Assembly (NCBI GenBank): GCA_007122045.1
Contig: SKJM01000548.1
Coordinates: 1-5,304 of the forward strand
Source of the DNA: Planctomycetales bacterium
GTDB taxonomy: Bacteria > Planctomycetota > Planctomycetia > Pirellulales > Thermoguttaceae
Direction: 5' to 3'
Length of the DNA stretch: 5,304 nt
This document shows, in pieces, positions 1 to 5,304 of the stretch. The stretch's first letter is position 1. The number at the start of each line of letters is the position of its first letter. The translations under genes and the position numbers were made by a program. Under the pieces are notes generated by a model. That model did not search any database and had not been told where the DNA came from. It saw only the letters and a list, made by a program, of their open reading frames with translations.

Positions 1-301
1 CCTGGAAATCGAAGTCCCAAGGGCGCTCACGACTATAACAGGGCGCTGCTCTTGGTGCAACCGTCAACGGGCCATTTTAGTCGGTCATTCGGGTTTAGTC
101 AAGAGCCCAGAACGCGAATTTCGCTTCGCGGGGGCATAGGGCCTTCTCGGCATCGGTTGACGATCCCGGATTTGTCAAGGTCAGTTTTTGGGATGGTGCC
201 CGGCCTCATGAGGGGTCCATGCGATGTTTCCGGCGGTGTTTCGTGGTCTGGACCGCGTCAACGCCAATCACCGGGGTAGGGGACGGGCGGAATTTCACAG
301 G
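1..301. other. Left-edge stretch with no supported gene
   Basis: No coding region here is convincing. Frame 1 on the plus strand is open from the left edge to a TAG at 277-279, but its translation is rich in Arg, Ser, Gly and Pro, has no recognisable motif, and lacks a ribosome binding site at any internal start. Frame 2 is open only to a TAG at 137-139 and frame 3 to a TAA at 36-38, so either could be the last codons of a gene cut by the window edge; nothing in the sequence decides this. The minus strand is broken by many stops. The only structure I see is a 6-base-pair inverted repeat (CGCGAA at 113-118, TTCGCG at 125-130) and a TTGAC/GTCAA dyad at 157-161 and 174-178, both short enough to be chance. 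Confidence 0.5.
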
Positions 302-455
302 TCTTGAGCAAGCTACCTCCTCGCGAATTCAAGGCACACGCGAATTGGCTTAACAGAGCGAAGGGAGGCAACAAAGGCTCTGGGTTTCCGCTCTTTCCTC
401 GTGTTCGCCCCATTCGCGTGTGCCTTGAATTCGCGGGGGGTGGCTTCGTTCGAGA
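302..455 (+). repeat. Long imperfect palindrome (hairpin element)
   Basis: The arms 322-345 and 412-435 are exact reverse complements over 24 bases. Pairing continues outward to 302 and 455 with only two single-base bulges (T321 and C447) and four T-G pairs (305-452, 308-449, 314-442, 318-438). It also continues inward, less regularly, to about 368 and 389, with further T-G pairs (350-407, 363-394, 365-392). The whole 154 bases can therefore fold as one long rod. Every wobble-type pair is G-U when the plus strand is read as RNA and would be A-C on the other strand, which argues for a plus-strand RNA fold. There is no T-run after it, so it is not an ordinary terminator. It could be a short non-autonomous palindromic repeat, a processed structured RNA, or two inverted copies of a 44-base module. 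Its function is unknown; the fold was drawn by hand. Confidence 0.8.
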
Positions 456-567
456 AGGTGTCTAGCAGCAAAGCTACCGCGCCGCCGGAAATCCGCACAA
501 AGGGAAAAGGCCGTATGGACCACCGACCCAGCCCAAGGGCCGGCCGCCGCGCGTAACCTGCGACGAA
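456..567. other. Spacer between the two repeat loci
   Basis: This spacer contains no open frame with a plausible start and ribosome binding site, and no inverted repeat longer than a GC-rich run near 539-551. Minus-strand open frames cross it, but they have Arg-rich, low-complexity translations that run straight through both palindromes, as expected for chance frames in GC-rich DNA. Confidence 0.5.
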
Positions 568-654
568 GTAGGATGGACATTCGTGTCCGTCGGGCAACGA
601 GCCGGACGGGCGTGTCCATCCTACGTGGGTGACGGACAGGAATGTCTACCCCAC
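568..654. repeat. Cluster of three 24-base hairpin-forming repeat units
   Basis: Copy 1 (568-591, plus orientation) starts GTAGGATGGACA. Copy 2 (601-624) is the same unit inverted, ending TGTCCATCCTAC, and matches copy 1 at 19 of 24 positions. Copy 3 (631-654) is also inverted and matches copy 1 at 20 of 24. Copies 1 and 2 form a 57-base stem-loop: 12 perfect base pairs (568-579 with 613-624), a few mismatches, then GTCCG/CGGAC (585-589 with 603-607). Copy 1 can instead pair with copy 3 almost along its full length, so the two folds exclude each other. Each unit is also a small hairpin by itself. The cluster ends about 100 bases before the ferredoxin start. A dispersed intergenic repeat family is the likeliest explanation; a regulatory leader is possible only if transcription starts upstream of it. 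Confidence 0.8.
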
Positions 655-681
655 CGATCAACTATGGGCGGTGGCCCCTCC

Positions 682-710
682 GTTCCACGCGGCGAGAACC
701 GTGATACCAT
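682..710 (+). promoter_or_regulatory. Weak promoter candidate for the ferredoxin gene
   Basis: TGATACCAT at 702-710 resembles an extended -10 element (TG, one base, then TACCAT, 4 of 6 matches to TATAAT). A poor -35 match, GTTCCA at 682-687, lies 17 bases upstream. Transcription would start near 717 and give a leader of about 36 bases. The match is weak and the genome's promoter consensus is unknown, so this is only the best candidate in the gap. Confidence 0.2.
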
Positions 711-739
711 GGTGGCTTGATCGGTTTCACCCCAAGACC

Positions 740-745
740 AAGGAG
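740..745 (+). promoter_or_regulatory. Ribosome binding site that fixes the ferredoxin start
   Basis: AAGGAG lies 7 bases before the ATG at 753. This favours that ATG over the in-frame TTG at 717, which would add 12 residues that ferredoxins of this type do not have. It is the clearest Shine-Dalgarno sequence in the window. Confidence 0.85.
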
Positions 746-752
746 TTACGCC

Positions 753-944
753 ATGAGAGCGATTGTCGACCAAGATACCTGCACCGCTTGCGGCCTGTGC
801 ATCGACCTGTGTCCGGAAGTTTTTCAAGAGCAGGACGACGGCAAGGCGCTGGCCATCGAAGGCGACGTTCCGGCGGAATTCGAGGAGGTCGCCCGCGACG
901 CCGCCGACCAATGCCCGGTCGAGGCCATTTCCATCGAAGAGTGA
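753..944 (+). CDS. Ferredoxin with a single [4Fe-4S] cluster
   Basis: This encodes a 63-residue soluble, acidic electron carrier of the cytoplasm that passes single low-potential electrons between oxidoreductases. The signature C10-x2-C13-x2-C16-x3-C20-P is followed by a lone C54-P near the C terminus. By analogy with single-cluster ferredoxins such as that of Thermotoga maritima, C10, C13, C16 and C54 should bind the cluster. The region where two-cluster ferredoxins have a second CxxCxxC is replaced by an acidic segment (residues 28-47), so there is one cluster only. In the Thermotoga protein C20 forms a disulfide with a second cysteine; the aligned position here is V46, so C20 looks unpaired. 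The length and the ending AISIEE are typical. The start is set by AAGGAG at 740-745. The gene stands alone, closed by the terminator at 1023-1051, and its redox partner cannot be read from the neighbours. Family is secure, partner unknown. Confidence 0.95.
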   Translation: MRAIVDQDTCTACGLCIDLCPEVFQEQDDGKALAIEGDVPAEFEEVARDAADQCPVEAISIEE

Positions 945-983
945 CGGCTGCCGGGGCGGCGTTTTCCGTCCTTTCAGCCGTCA
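942..983 (+). other. Stem-loop starting on the ferredoxin stop codon
   Basis: TGACGGCTG (942-950) and CAGCCGTCA (975-983) are exact reverse complements, so the TGA stop is the base of the stem. After a 3-by-3 internal mismatch, GGGCGG (954-959) pairs with CCGTCC (966-971), including one G-U pair, leaving the loop CGTTTT. No T-run follows, so it is probably not the terminator. It could protect the 3' end of the short message from exonucleases or act as a pause site. Confidence 0.6.
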
Positions 984-1022
984 GGTCGAGCGACGGGGCG
1001 CGCACGAAGGACCTAGCCTAGA

Positions 1023-1051
1023 GGGGGGGATATTATTCCCCCCCGTTTTTT
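1023..1051 (+). terminator. Intrinsic terminator after the ferredoxin
   Basis: Seven G's and an A (1023-1030) pair with a T and seven C's (1037-1044), with loop TATTAT, then one G and six T's (1046-1051). It lies 78 bases beyond the ferredoxin stop. It has a T-tract only on the plus strand, so it works in one direction and separates the ferredoxin from the efflux operon. Confidence 0.9.
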
Positions 1052-1252
1052 GCTGCGCATGGGCGGCTCGCCGCCAAATAATCCGCGAAATCTGAACATT
1101 CCCCATGGCCAATTGCCGGAAATCTCCTCCATTCCACCGCGGCCACGGAACGGGAAACCTATACATTGACATCGGGTGAGCCGCCGCCGCCCCTCGCCGC
1201 GCGGCGCCGGACCCGGCCGAAGAACGTTGTCAACCGTATAGGACAGAGATCG
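1052..1252 (+). other. Upstream region of the efflux operon
   Basis: This 201-base gap should hold the operon promoter, because the terminator before it isolates the operon from the ferredoxin. No clear promoter is visible. TTGACA occurs at 1166-1171, but the sequence 17 bases downstream is almost pure G and C, with no -10 element. A tight hairpin (GGCGG 1062-1066, CCGCC 1071-1075, loop CTCG) lies near the left end. No regulator gene or obvious palindromic operator is present, so drug-responsive control by a TetR-like neighbour cannot be inferred from this window. Confidence 0.4.
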
Positions 1253-2419
1253 ATGAGAATGCTCCAACCGGCCCTCGGCGCCGGGCTTGGGATTGCGGTG
1301 CTGATGCTGGTGTCGTCCGGTTGTGGCCCCGCCCCGACCGCCGCCGCCCCCGCTCCGCCCGAAGTGACCGTCGCCACGCCCGAGGTGCGCGACGTAACCG
1401 AAGACTTCTTCTTCACCGGCAAGACCGCGTCGGCCGACGAAGTGGAGCTTCGCGCCCGCGTGAAAGGATTCTTGGAAACGGCCGACTTCCAGGACGGCCA
1501 GTTCGTCGAGCGGGGCCAGGTGCTGTTCACCATCGAGCGGGAGCCGTTCGAAGCCGCCCTGGCCGCCGCCGAGGCCCAGAAGCGGCAAACCGAAGCCCGC
1601 GTGAAACTGGCCGAGGCCGATCTGGCCCGCGCCGACCGGCTTACCGAAAGCAAGGCAATCACCGTCGAGGAGTACCAGTCGCGGGTGGCGAAGCGGGATG
1701 CGGCGAAGGCCCAACTCGCCCACGACGAAGCCGAAATCCGCCGGGCGCAAATCAACCTCGATTACACGGCCATTCGCAGCCCGATCGCCGGCCGCGTCAG
1801 CCGCCGGCAAGTCGATCCGGGCAACCTGGTGGGCGCCGGCGAGAGCACCCTGCTGGCCACCGTGGTGGGCATGGACCCGATGTACGTGTACTTCGACGTG
1901 AGCGAAAAGGTCGTCATGGACCTGGTGCGCTCGGCCGGCGAGGACGGCGACCGGTCGTTCGGCGAAACCCACGACGCCTACGTTCAAATGCCGGGCGAAG
2001 AAGACTACCCCCACCGCGGAAACCTCGACTACCTCGACAACCGCGTCGATCCCGGCACGGGGACGGCCGTGGTGCGGGCCGTGTTCCCGAACGACGACGG
2101 GCTGCTTTATCCGGGTGTGTACGCGCGAGTGCGCGTGCCGGGCCCGCGCATCGAGAACGCCGTGCTCATCGAGGAGCAGGCGATCGGCACCGACCTGGAC
2201 GGGAAATACGTACTGGTGGTCAAGCCCGACAACGTCGTCGAACAGCGGCGGGTGACGCTAGGGGCGCGAACCGAGGGGCTCATCGTGGTACGCGACGGCC
2301 TGAACGCCGACGAGCGGTATATCGTGGCGGGGGTTCAGCATGCGCGGCCGGGCATGCCGGTGCGCCCCGTCGAACGCCCCCGGCAAGCCGGGAGCGTACG
2401 CCGAAGAGGCGAGCCGTGA
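1253..2419 (+). CDS. Efflux RND transporter periplasmic adaptor (HlyD/AcrA family lipoprotein)
   Basis: This 388-residue protein links an inner-membrane RND pump to an outer-membrane channel. A lipoprotein signal peptide runs to residue 23: Arg at 2, a hydrophobic stretch from about 7 to 20, then LVSSG and C24 as the lipidated cysteine, although Ser at -3 is a weaker lipobox than Leu. A Pro/Ala linker follows. The first lipoyl half is about 65-97 and the alpha-helical hairpin about 98-167; R126, L130 and T137 have the spacing of the R-x3-L-x6-S tip motif that contacts TolC-type channels, with Thr for Ser. The second lipoyl half is about 168-203 (LDYTAIRSPIAGRV), then a beta-barrel to about 298 and a membrane-proximal domain to about 370. 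The ATG at 1253 is chosen because it puts the signal peptide at the N terminus, with AGGA at 1240-1243; a TTG at 1166 would add 29 unlikely residues, and an ATG at 1259 is a minor alternative. The last 13 or so residues are Arg-rich and overlap a hairpin repeat. The pump gene follows 97 bases later. Length and domain order match AcrA/MexA. Confidence 0.95.
   Translation: MRMLQPALGAGLGIAVLMLVSSGCGPAPTAAAPAPPEVTVATPEVRDVTEDFFFTGKTASADEVELRARVKGFLETADFQDGQFVERGQVLFTIEREPFEAALAAAEAQKRQTEARVKLAEADLARADRLTESKAITVEEYQSRVAKRDAAKAQLAHDEAEIRRAQINLDYTAIRSPIAGRVSRRQVDPGNLVGAGESTLLATVVGMDPMYVYFDVSEKVVMDLVRSAGEDGDRSFGETHDAYVQMPGEEDYPHRGNLDYLDNRVDPGTGTAVVRAVFPNDDGLLYPGVYARVRVPGPRIENAVLIEEQAIGTDLDGKYVLVVKPDNVVEQRRVTLGARTEGLIVVRDGLNADERYIVAGVQHARPGMPVRPVERPRQAGSVRRRGEP
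2377..2392 (+). repeat. Hairpin repeat, copy A, inside the adaptor's last codons
   Basis: CCCGG (2379-2383) and CCGGG (2388-2392) pair around the loop CAAG, preceded by two more C's. This matches the hairpin at 2442-2460 over nearly 20 bases, apart from one missing G and one G-to-A change. It encodes residues 376-380 (PRQAG) at the start of the Arg-rich tail. Confidence 0.6.
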
Positions 2420-2441
2420 CCGTAGCGAAGAGCGTAAGCAT

Positions 2442-2460
2442 CCCCCGGGCAAGCCGGGGG
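2442..2460 (+). repeat. Hairpin repeat, copy B, between adaptor and pump genes
   Basis: CCCCCGG (2442-2448) and CCGGGGG (2454-2460) form a perfect 7-base-pair stem with loop GCAAG. No T-run follows, so it is unlikely to stop transcription. Placed between two genes of one operon, it could instead shield the adaptor message from 3' exonucleases and shift the adaptor-to-pump ratio. The bases GAGCGTA occur close to both copies (2392-2398 and 2430-2436), suggesting duplication of a larger segment. Confidence 0.65.
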
Positions 2461-2516
2461 CATTTCATGCATTGAGGCCCGGCGGAACTTGGTAATCCAA
2501 CCCTGATGAATTCGAC

Positions 2517-5304
2517 ATGAGCCGTTTCTTCATTCATCGACCGATCTTCGCCACCGTCATTTCGGTGGTCATCGTGCTTGCCGGCGGCATCACCATTCCG
2601 CTGCTGCCGGTGGAGCAGACGCCCGACATCACGCCGCCCACCGTGGTGGTCGGCACGGTCTACCCCGGCGCGAGCCCCCAGGTGGTGGCCGAGACGGTGG
2701 GTGTGCCCATCGAGGAGGAGGTCAACGGCGTCGAAAACATGATCTACATGGAGTCGCAGAGCACCAGCGACGGCCGCTACCAGTTGACCGTGACGTTCGA
2801 AGTGGGCACCGACATCGACATGGCCACCGTGCTGGTGCAGAACCGCGTGGCGGTCGCCATGCCCAAGCTGCCCGACGAAGTGAAGCGCCAAGGGGTGACC
2901 ACCGAAAAACGTTCCACCAACATGGTGCTCATGGTGAACATGATTTCGCCCGACCGGCGGTACGACGAAATCTACCTGAGCAACTACGCCGGCACGCGCG
3001 TCAAGGACGTGCTGGCCCGGGTGCCGGGGGTGGGCAAAGTGGACGTGATGGGCGCGAAGGACTTCGGGATGCGCATTTGGCTCGATCCGAACCGGCTCCG
3101 GGCGCGGCACTTGACCACCGGCGACGTGGTCGAGGCCATCCGGGCCCAGAACGTCCAGGTGGCGGCGGGGCACATCGGCGCGCCGCCCAGCCCGTCGGGC
3201 CAGCCGTTCCAGTACACCGTCAATACCCGCGGCCGGCTTTCCGACCCGGAAGAGTTTGCCGGCATGCTGGTGAAGGTGGGCGACGAGGGCCGGCTGGTGC
3301 GGCTTCGCGACGTGGCGCGGGTGGAACTCGGGGCCCAGGCCTACAACTGGTCGGTCGAGCTGGACGGCGCCCCGTCGGTCGCCCTGGCCGTGTACCAGCG
3401 GCCCGGCGCCAACTCCCTCGCCGTGGCCGACGGCGTCCGCCGCGAAATGGAGCGCCTCAAGCAGGCGTTTCCCGAAGGGCTCGATTACGCCATCGCCTAC
3501 GACACGACCGCATTCGTGCGGGCCTCGGTGGCCGAGGTGGTAACCACCCTGTTCGTCGCCATGGCGCTGGTGATCTTCACCGTGTACCTGTTCCTCCAGG
3601 ACATCCGCACCACCTTCATTCCGGCGGTGACCATTCCCGTGTCGCTGGTCGGCACGTTCGCCGTGATGATGGCGCTGGGCATTTCGATCAATACGCTTTC
3701 GCTTTTCGGGCTGGTGCTGGTCATCGGCATTGTGGTGGACGATGCCATCGTGGTGGTCGAGAACACGAAGCGCATTCTCGACGAGGAGGGCCTCTCGCCC
3801 AAGGAGGCGACACGGAAGTCGATGCGGCAGGTGACCGGGCCGGTCATCGCCACCACCCTGGTGCTGCTGGCCGTGTTCGTGCCCACCGCCATGATGGGCG
3901 GCATTACGGGCCGGCTGTACCGGCAGTTCGCCCTGACCATTTCGACGGCCACCGTGTTCTCGTCGATCAATGCGCTGACGCTCAGCCCGGCGCTGTGCGG
4001 CGTGTTGCTGCGGCCGTCGCGGCGGAAGCACGGCTGGTTCTTTCGGGCGTTCAACCGCTCGTTCGACTGGGCCGCCGGGGGATACCTGCGCGTCGTGCGG
4101 ATGCTGACGTGGCGCGTGGCCGTCCCGCTGGGCGCCTTTGCCGCGGTGGCGGGTGCGACCCTTTTCCTGCTCGGCCGCGTGCCCGGCGCATTCGTGCCCT
4201 ACGAGGACCAAGGGTACTTCATCGTCAACGCCCAGTTGCCCGACGGCGCAACCCTCGAACGCACCGGGGCGGTGGTCGACCGGATCACCGGGTATCTGGA
4301 GGAGACGCCCGGCGTGGCGAACGTCATATCGGTCAGCGGATATTCGGCGCTCGACGGGCAGCTTACGACCAACGCCGGAACGTTTTTCGTGATCCTCGAG
4401 CCGTGGGCGCAACGGCGCACGACGGCCCTGCAACTGCCGAGCATCCTGGCCGACGTGCAGCCGAAGCTGGCCGCCACTGAGGAAGCCGTGTGCTTCGCCT
4501 TCCCGCCGCCGCCCATCCAAGGGCTCGGCGCCGCCGGCGGGTTCGACCTCCGCGTGCAGGACCGCGGGGGCGCCGGGCTGGTCGCGCTGCAACAGGCCGG
4601 CGACGACCTGACCGTGGCCGGACGGACGAATCCCGCGCTTGGCCGGCTGAACAGCAACTTCCGCGCCACCGTGCCGCAGCTCTACGCCGACGTCGACCGC
4701 ATCGAGGCCACGAGACTCGGCATTCCGCTGCCCGTGGTGTTCTCGACCCTGCAAACCTACCTCGGCTCGGCGTACGTGAACGATTTCAACAAGTTCGGCC
4801 GCACGTTCCAGGTGCAGGTGCAAGCCGAGGCGCAGTACCGCCGCAGCGCGGACGACATCGCCCGGCTCCACGTGCGCAACGCCGAAGGCCGCATGGTCCC
4901 GCTGGAAACCTTCGTCGAGGTGACCGACACCGCGGGTCCCAGCACCGTCTTTCGATACAACATGTACCCGGCCACCACCGTCACCGGGCAGGCGGCGCCG
5001 GGGTTCGCCTCGGGCGAGGCGATTGCCGCCATGGAAGGGCTTGCCGCCGCGCTGCCGCCGGCGTTCGGGTACGAATGGTCGGGCCTGACATTCCAGGAGA
5101 TCCGGGCCGGGAAGGTCGCCCCGATGATCTTCGCCCTGGCCATCGTGTTCGTGTACCTGTTCCTGGCGGCCCAGTACGAAAGTTGGGCCGTCCCGGTGGC
5201 CGTCATGCTGGCGGTCCCGCTGGCCGTCTTCGGCGCCGTGCTGGCCATTTGGCTTCGCGGGTACGACAACAACGTCTACACGCAAATCGGCATGGTGCTG
5301 CTGA
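2517..5304 (+). CDS. Efflux RND transporter permease, HAE1 (AcrB/MexB) family, 3' end cut off
   Basis: This is a proton-driven inner-membrane pump exporting drugs and other hydrophobic compounds as a trimer. The gene is open to the window edge, with 929 codons visible; AcrB has 1049 residues, so about 115-120 are missing, including membrane helices 10-12. The N terminus MSRFFIHRPIFA aligns with AcrB. Helix 1 is about 10-30; helices 2-6 lie at about 338-496, helix 7 at 535-553, helix 8 at 869-887 and helix 9 at 890-912. Periplasmic porter and docking regions fill 31-337 and 554-868. The proton-relay pair D408-D409 sits in helix 4 (GIVVDDAIVVVEN). Other family marks are GVGKV at 171-175, MRIW at 185-188, EDQG at 563-566, YVNDF at 753-757, GQAAPG at 824-829 and YESW at 887-890. 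The relay lysine and helix-11 residues are beyond the edge. The ATG at 2517 is the only start after an in-frame TAA at 2493; no Shine-Dalgarno sequence is seen. Most AcrB drug-pocket phenylalanines are replaced, so the substrates cannot be inferred. Confidence 0.97.
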   Translation, partial: MSRFFIHRPIFATVISVVIVLAGGITIPLLPVEQTPDITPPTVVVGTVYPGASPQVVAETVGVPIEEEVNGVENMIYMESQSTSDGRYQLTVTFEVGTDIDMATVLVQNRVAVAMPKLPDEVKRQGVTTEKRSTNMVLMVNMISPDRRYDEIYLSNYAGTRVKDVLARVPGVGKVDVMGAKDFGMRIWLDPNRLRARHLTTGDVVEAIRAQNVQVAAGHIGAPPSPSGQPFQYTVNTRGRLSDPEEFAGMLVKVGDEGRLVRLRDVARVELGAQAYNWSVELDGAPSVALAVYQRPGANSLAVADGVRREMERLKQAFPEGLDYAIAYDTTAFVRASVAEVVTTLFVAMALVIFTVYLFLQDIRTTFIPAVTIPVSLVGTFAVMMALGISINTLSLFGLVLVIGIVVDDAIVVVENTKRILDEEGLSPKEATRKSMRQVTGPVIATTLVLLAVFVPTAMMGGITGRLYRQFALTISTATVFSSINALTLSPALCGVLLRPSRRKHGWFFRAFNRSFDWAAGGYLRVVRMLTWRVAVPLGAFAAVAGATLFLLGRVPGAFVPYEDQGYFIVNAQLPDGATLERTGAVVDRITGYLEETPGVANVISVSGYSALDGQLTTNAGTFFVILEPWAQRRTTALQLPSILADVQPKLAATEEAVCFAFPPPPIQGLGAAGGFDLRVQDRGGAGLVALQQAGDDLTVAGRTNPALGRLNSNFRATVPQLYADVDRIEATRLGIPLPVVFSTLQTYLGSAYVNDFNKFGRTFQVQVQAEAQYRRSADDIARLHVRNAEGRMVPLETFVEVTDTAGPSTVFRYNMYPATTVTGQAAPGFASGEAIAAMEGLAAALPPAFGYEWSGLTFQEIRAGKVAPMIFALAIVFVYLFLAAQYESWAVPVAVMLAVPLAVFGAVLAIWLRGYDNNVYTQIGMVLL

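Noticed and set aside
52..279. Possible 75-residue protein near the left edge
   Set aside because: There is no ribosome binding site, no motif and an Arg/Ser/Gly/Pro-biased composition, and the frame is already open from position 1, so it has no defined start. It could be the tail of a cut gene, but nothing supports that.
302..455. Insertion sequence with terminal inverted repeats
   Set aside because: The interior between the arms is only 66 bases and encodes no transposase, and I could not identify a flanking target-site duplication. A non-autonomous element remains possible, so it is listed as a repeat only.
302..654. CRISPR array
   Set aside because: The repeats are inverted relative to each other, irregularly spaced and of two unrelated kinds, with no spacer-repeat periodicity.
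313..661. Minus-strand open frames across the repeat region
   Set aside because: They run through both palindromic loci and have Arg-rich translations; overlapping frames of similar length suggest chance openness in GC-rich DNA.
1166..1171. TTGACA as a -35 element for the efflux operon
   Set aside because: The bases at the expected -10 position are nearly all G and C, so the perfect hexamer has no partner.
1013..2014. A minus-strand open frame of 333 codons opposite the adaptor gene
   Set aside because: It is also in codon register with the adaptor and has the same low-complexity His/Gly/Arg composition. It reads through the ferredoxin terminator, which a real gene would be unlikely to do.
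3077..4480. A plus-strand open frame of 467 codons inside the pump gene
   Set aside because: It is a shifted reading of the pump coding sequence, Arg/Gly-rich and without any motif; the pump frame accounts for the region.
2280..5285. A minus-strand open frame of 1001 codons opposite the pump gene
   Set aside because: Its codons are in register with those of the pump gene, so it stays open simply because the pump gene has no TTA, CTA or TCA codons. The translation is rich in His, Arg and Gly with no domain, and it runs across the adaptor-pump gap into another gene's frame. The plus-strand frame matches AcrB throughout.

Overview
The window comes from a GC-rich Gram-negative bacterium. The two long genes encode an inner-membrane pump and a periplasmic adaptor, which only make sense in a two-membrane cell, and third codon positions are strongly G/C. 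Poor Shine-Dalgarno sites before the long genes and hairpin-forming repeats in the gaps would fit a planctomycete or relative. That placement is a guess; there is no rRNA or other marker gene to settle it.

Layout. Positions 1-752 carry no gene I can support, but this stretch is not featureless. It holds a long imperfect palindrome (302-455) and, about 110 bases later, a cluster of three related 24-base units in opposite orientations (568-654). A weak promoter candidate (682-710) and a good ribosome binding site (740-745) lead into a small single-cluster [4Fe-4S] ferredoxin (753-944). A stem-loop starts on the ferredoxin stop codon (942-983), and a textbook intrinsic terminator follows (1023-1051). 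A 201-base gap then leads to a two-gene efflux operon: a lipoprotein periplasmic adaptor of the AcrA/MexA type (1253-2419) and an RND permease of the AcrB/MexB (HAE1) type, which starts at 2517 and runs off the right edge with 929 codons visible.

How the genes work together. The adaptor and permease should form two parts of a tripartite proton-driven drug exporter. The outer-membrane channel is not in view and may lie downstream or elsewhere. The ferredoxin is a separate transcription unit, closed off by its own terminator, and I see no functional link to the pump.

The points most worth a second look are the two unrelated hairpin-repeat loci upstream of the ferredoxin, a hairpin repeat that sits both inside the adaptor's last codons and again in the gap before the pump gene, and the loss of most of the phenylalanines that line the drug pocket in AcrB. 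I do not see a convincing undescribed defence or mobile system here.
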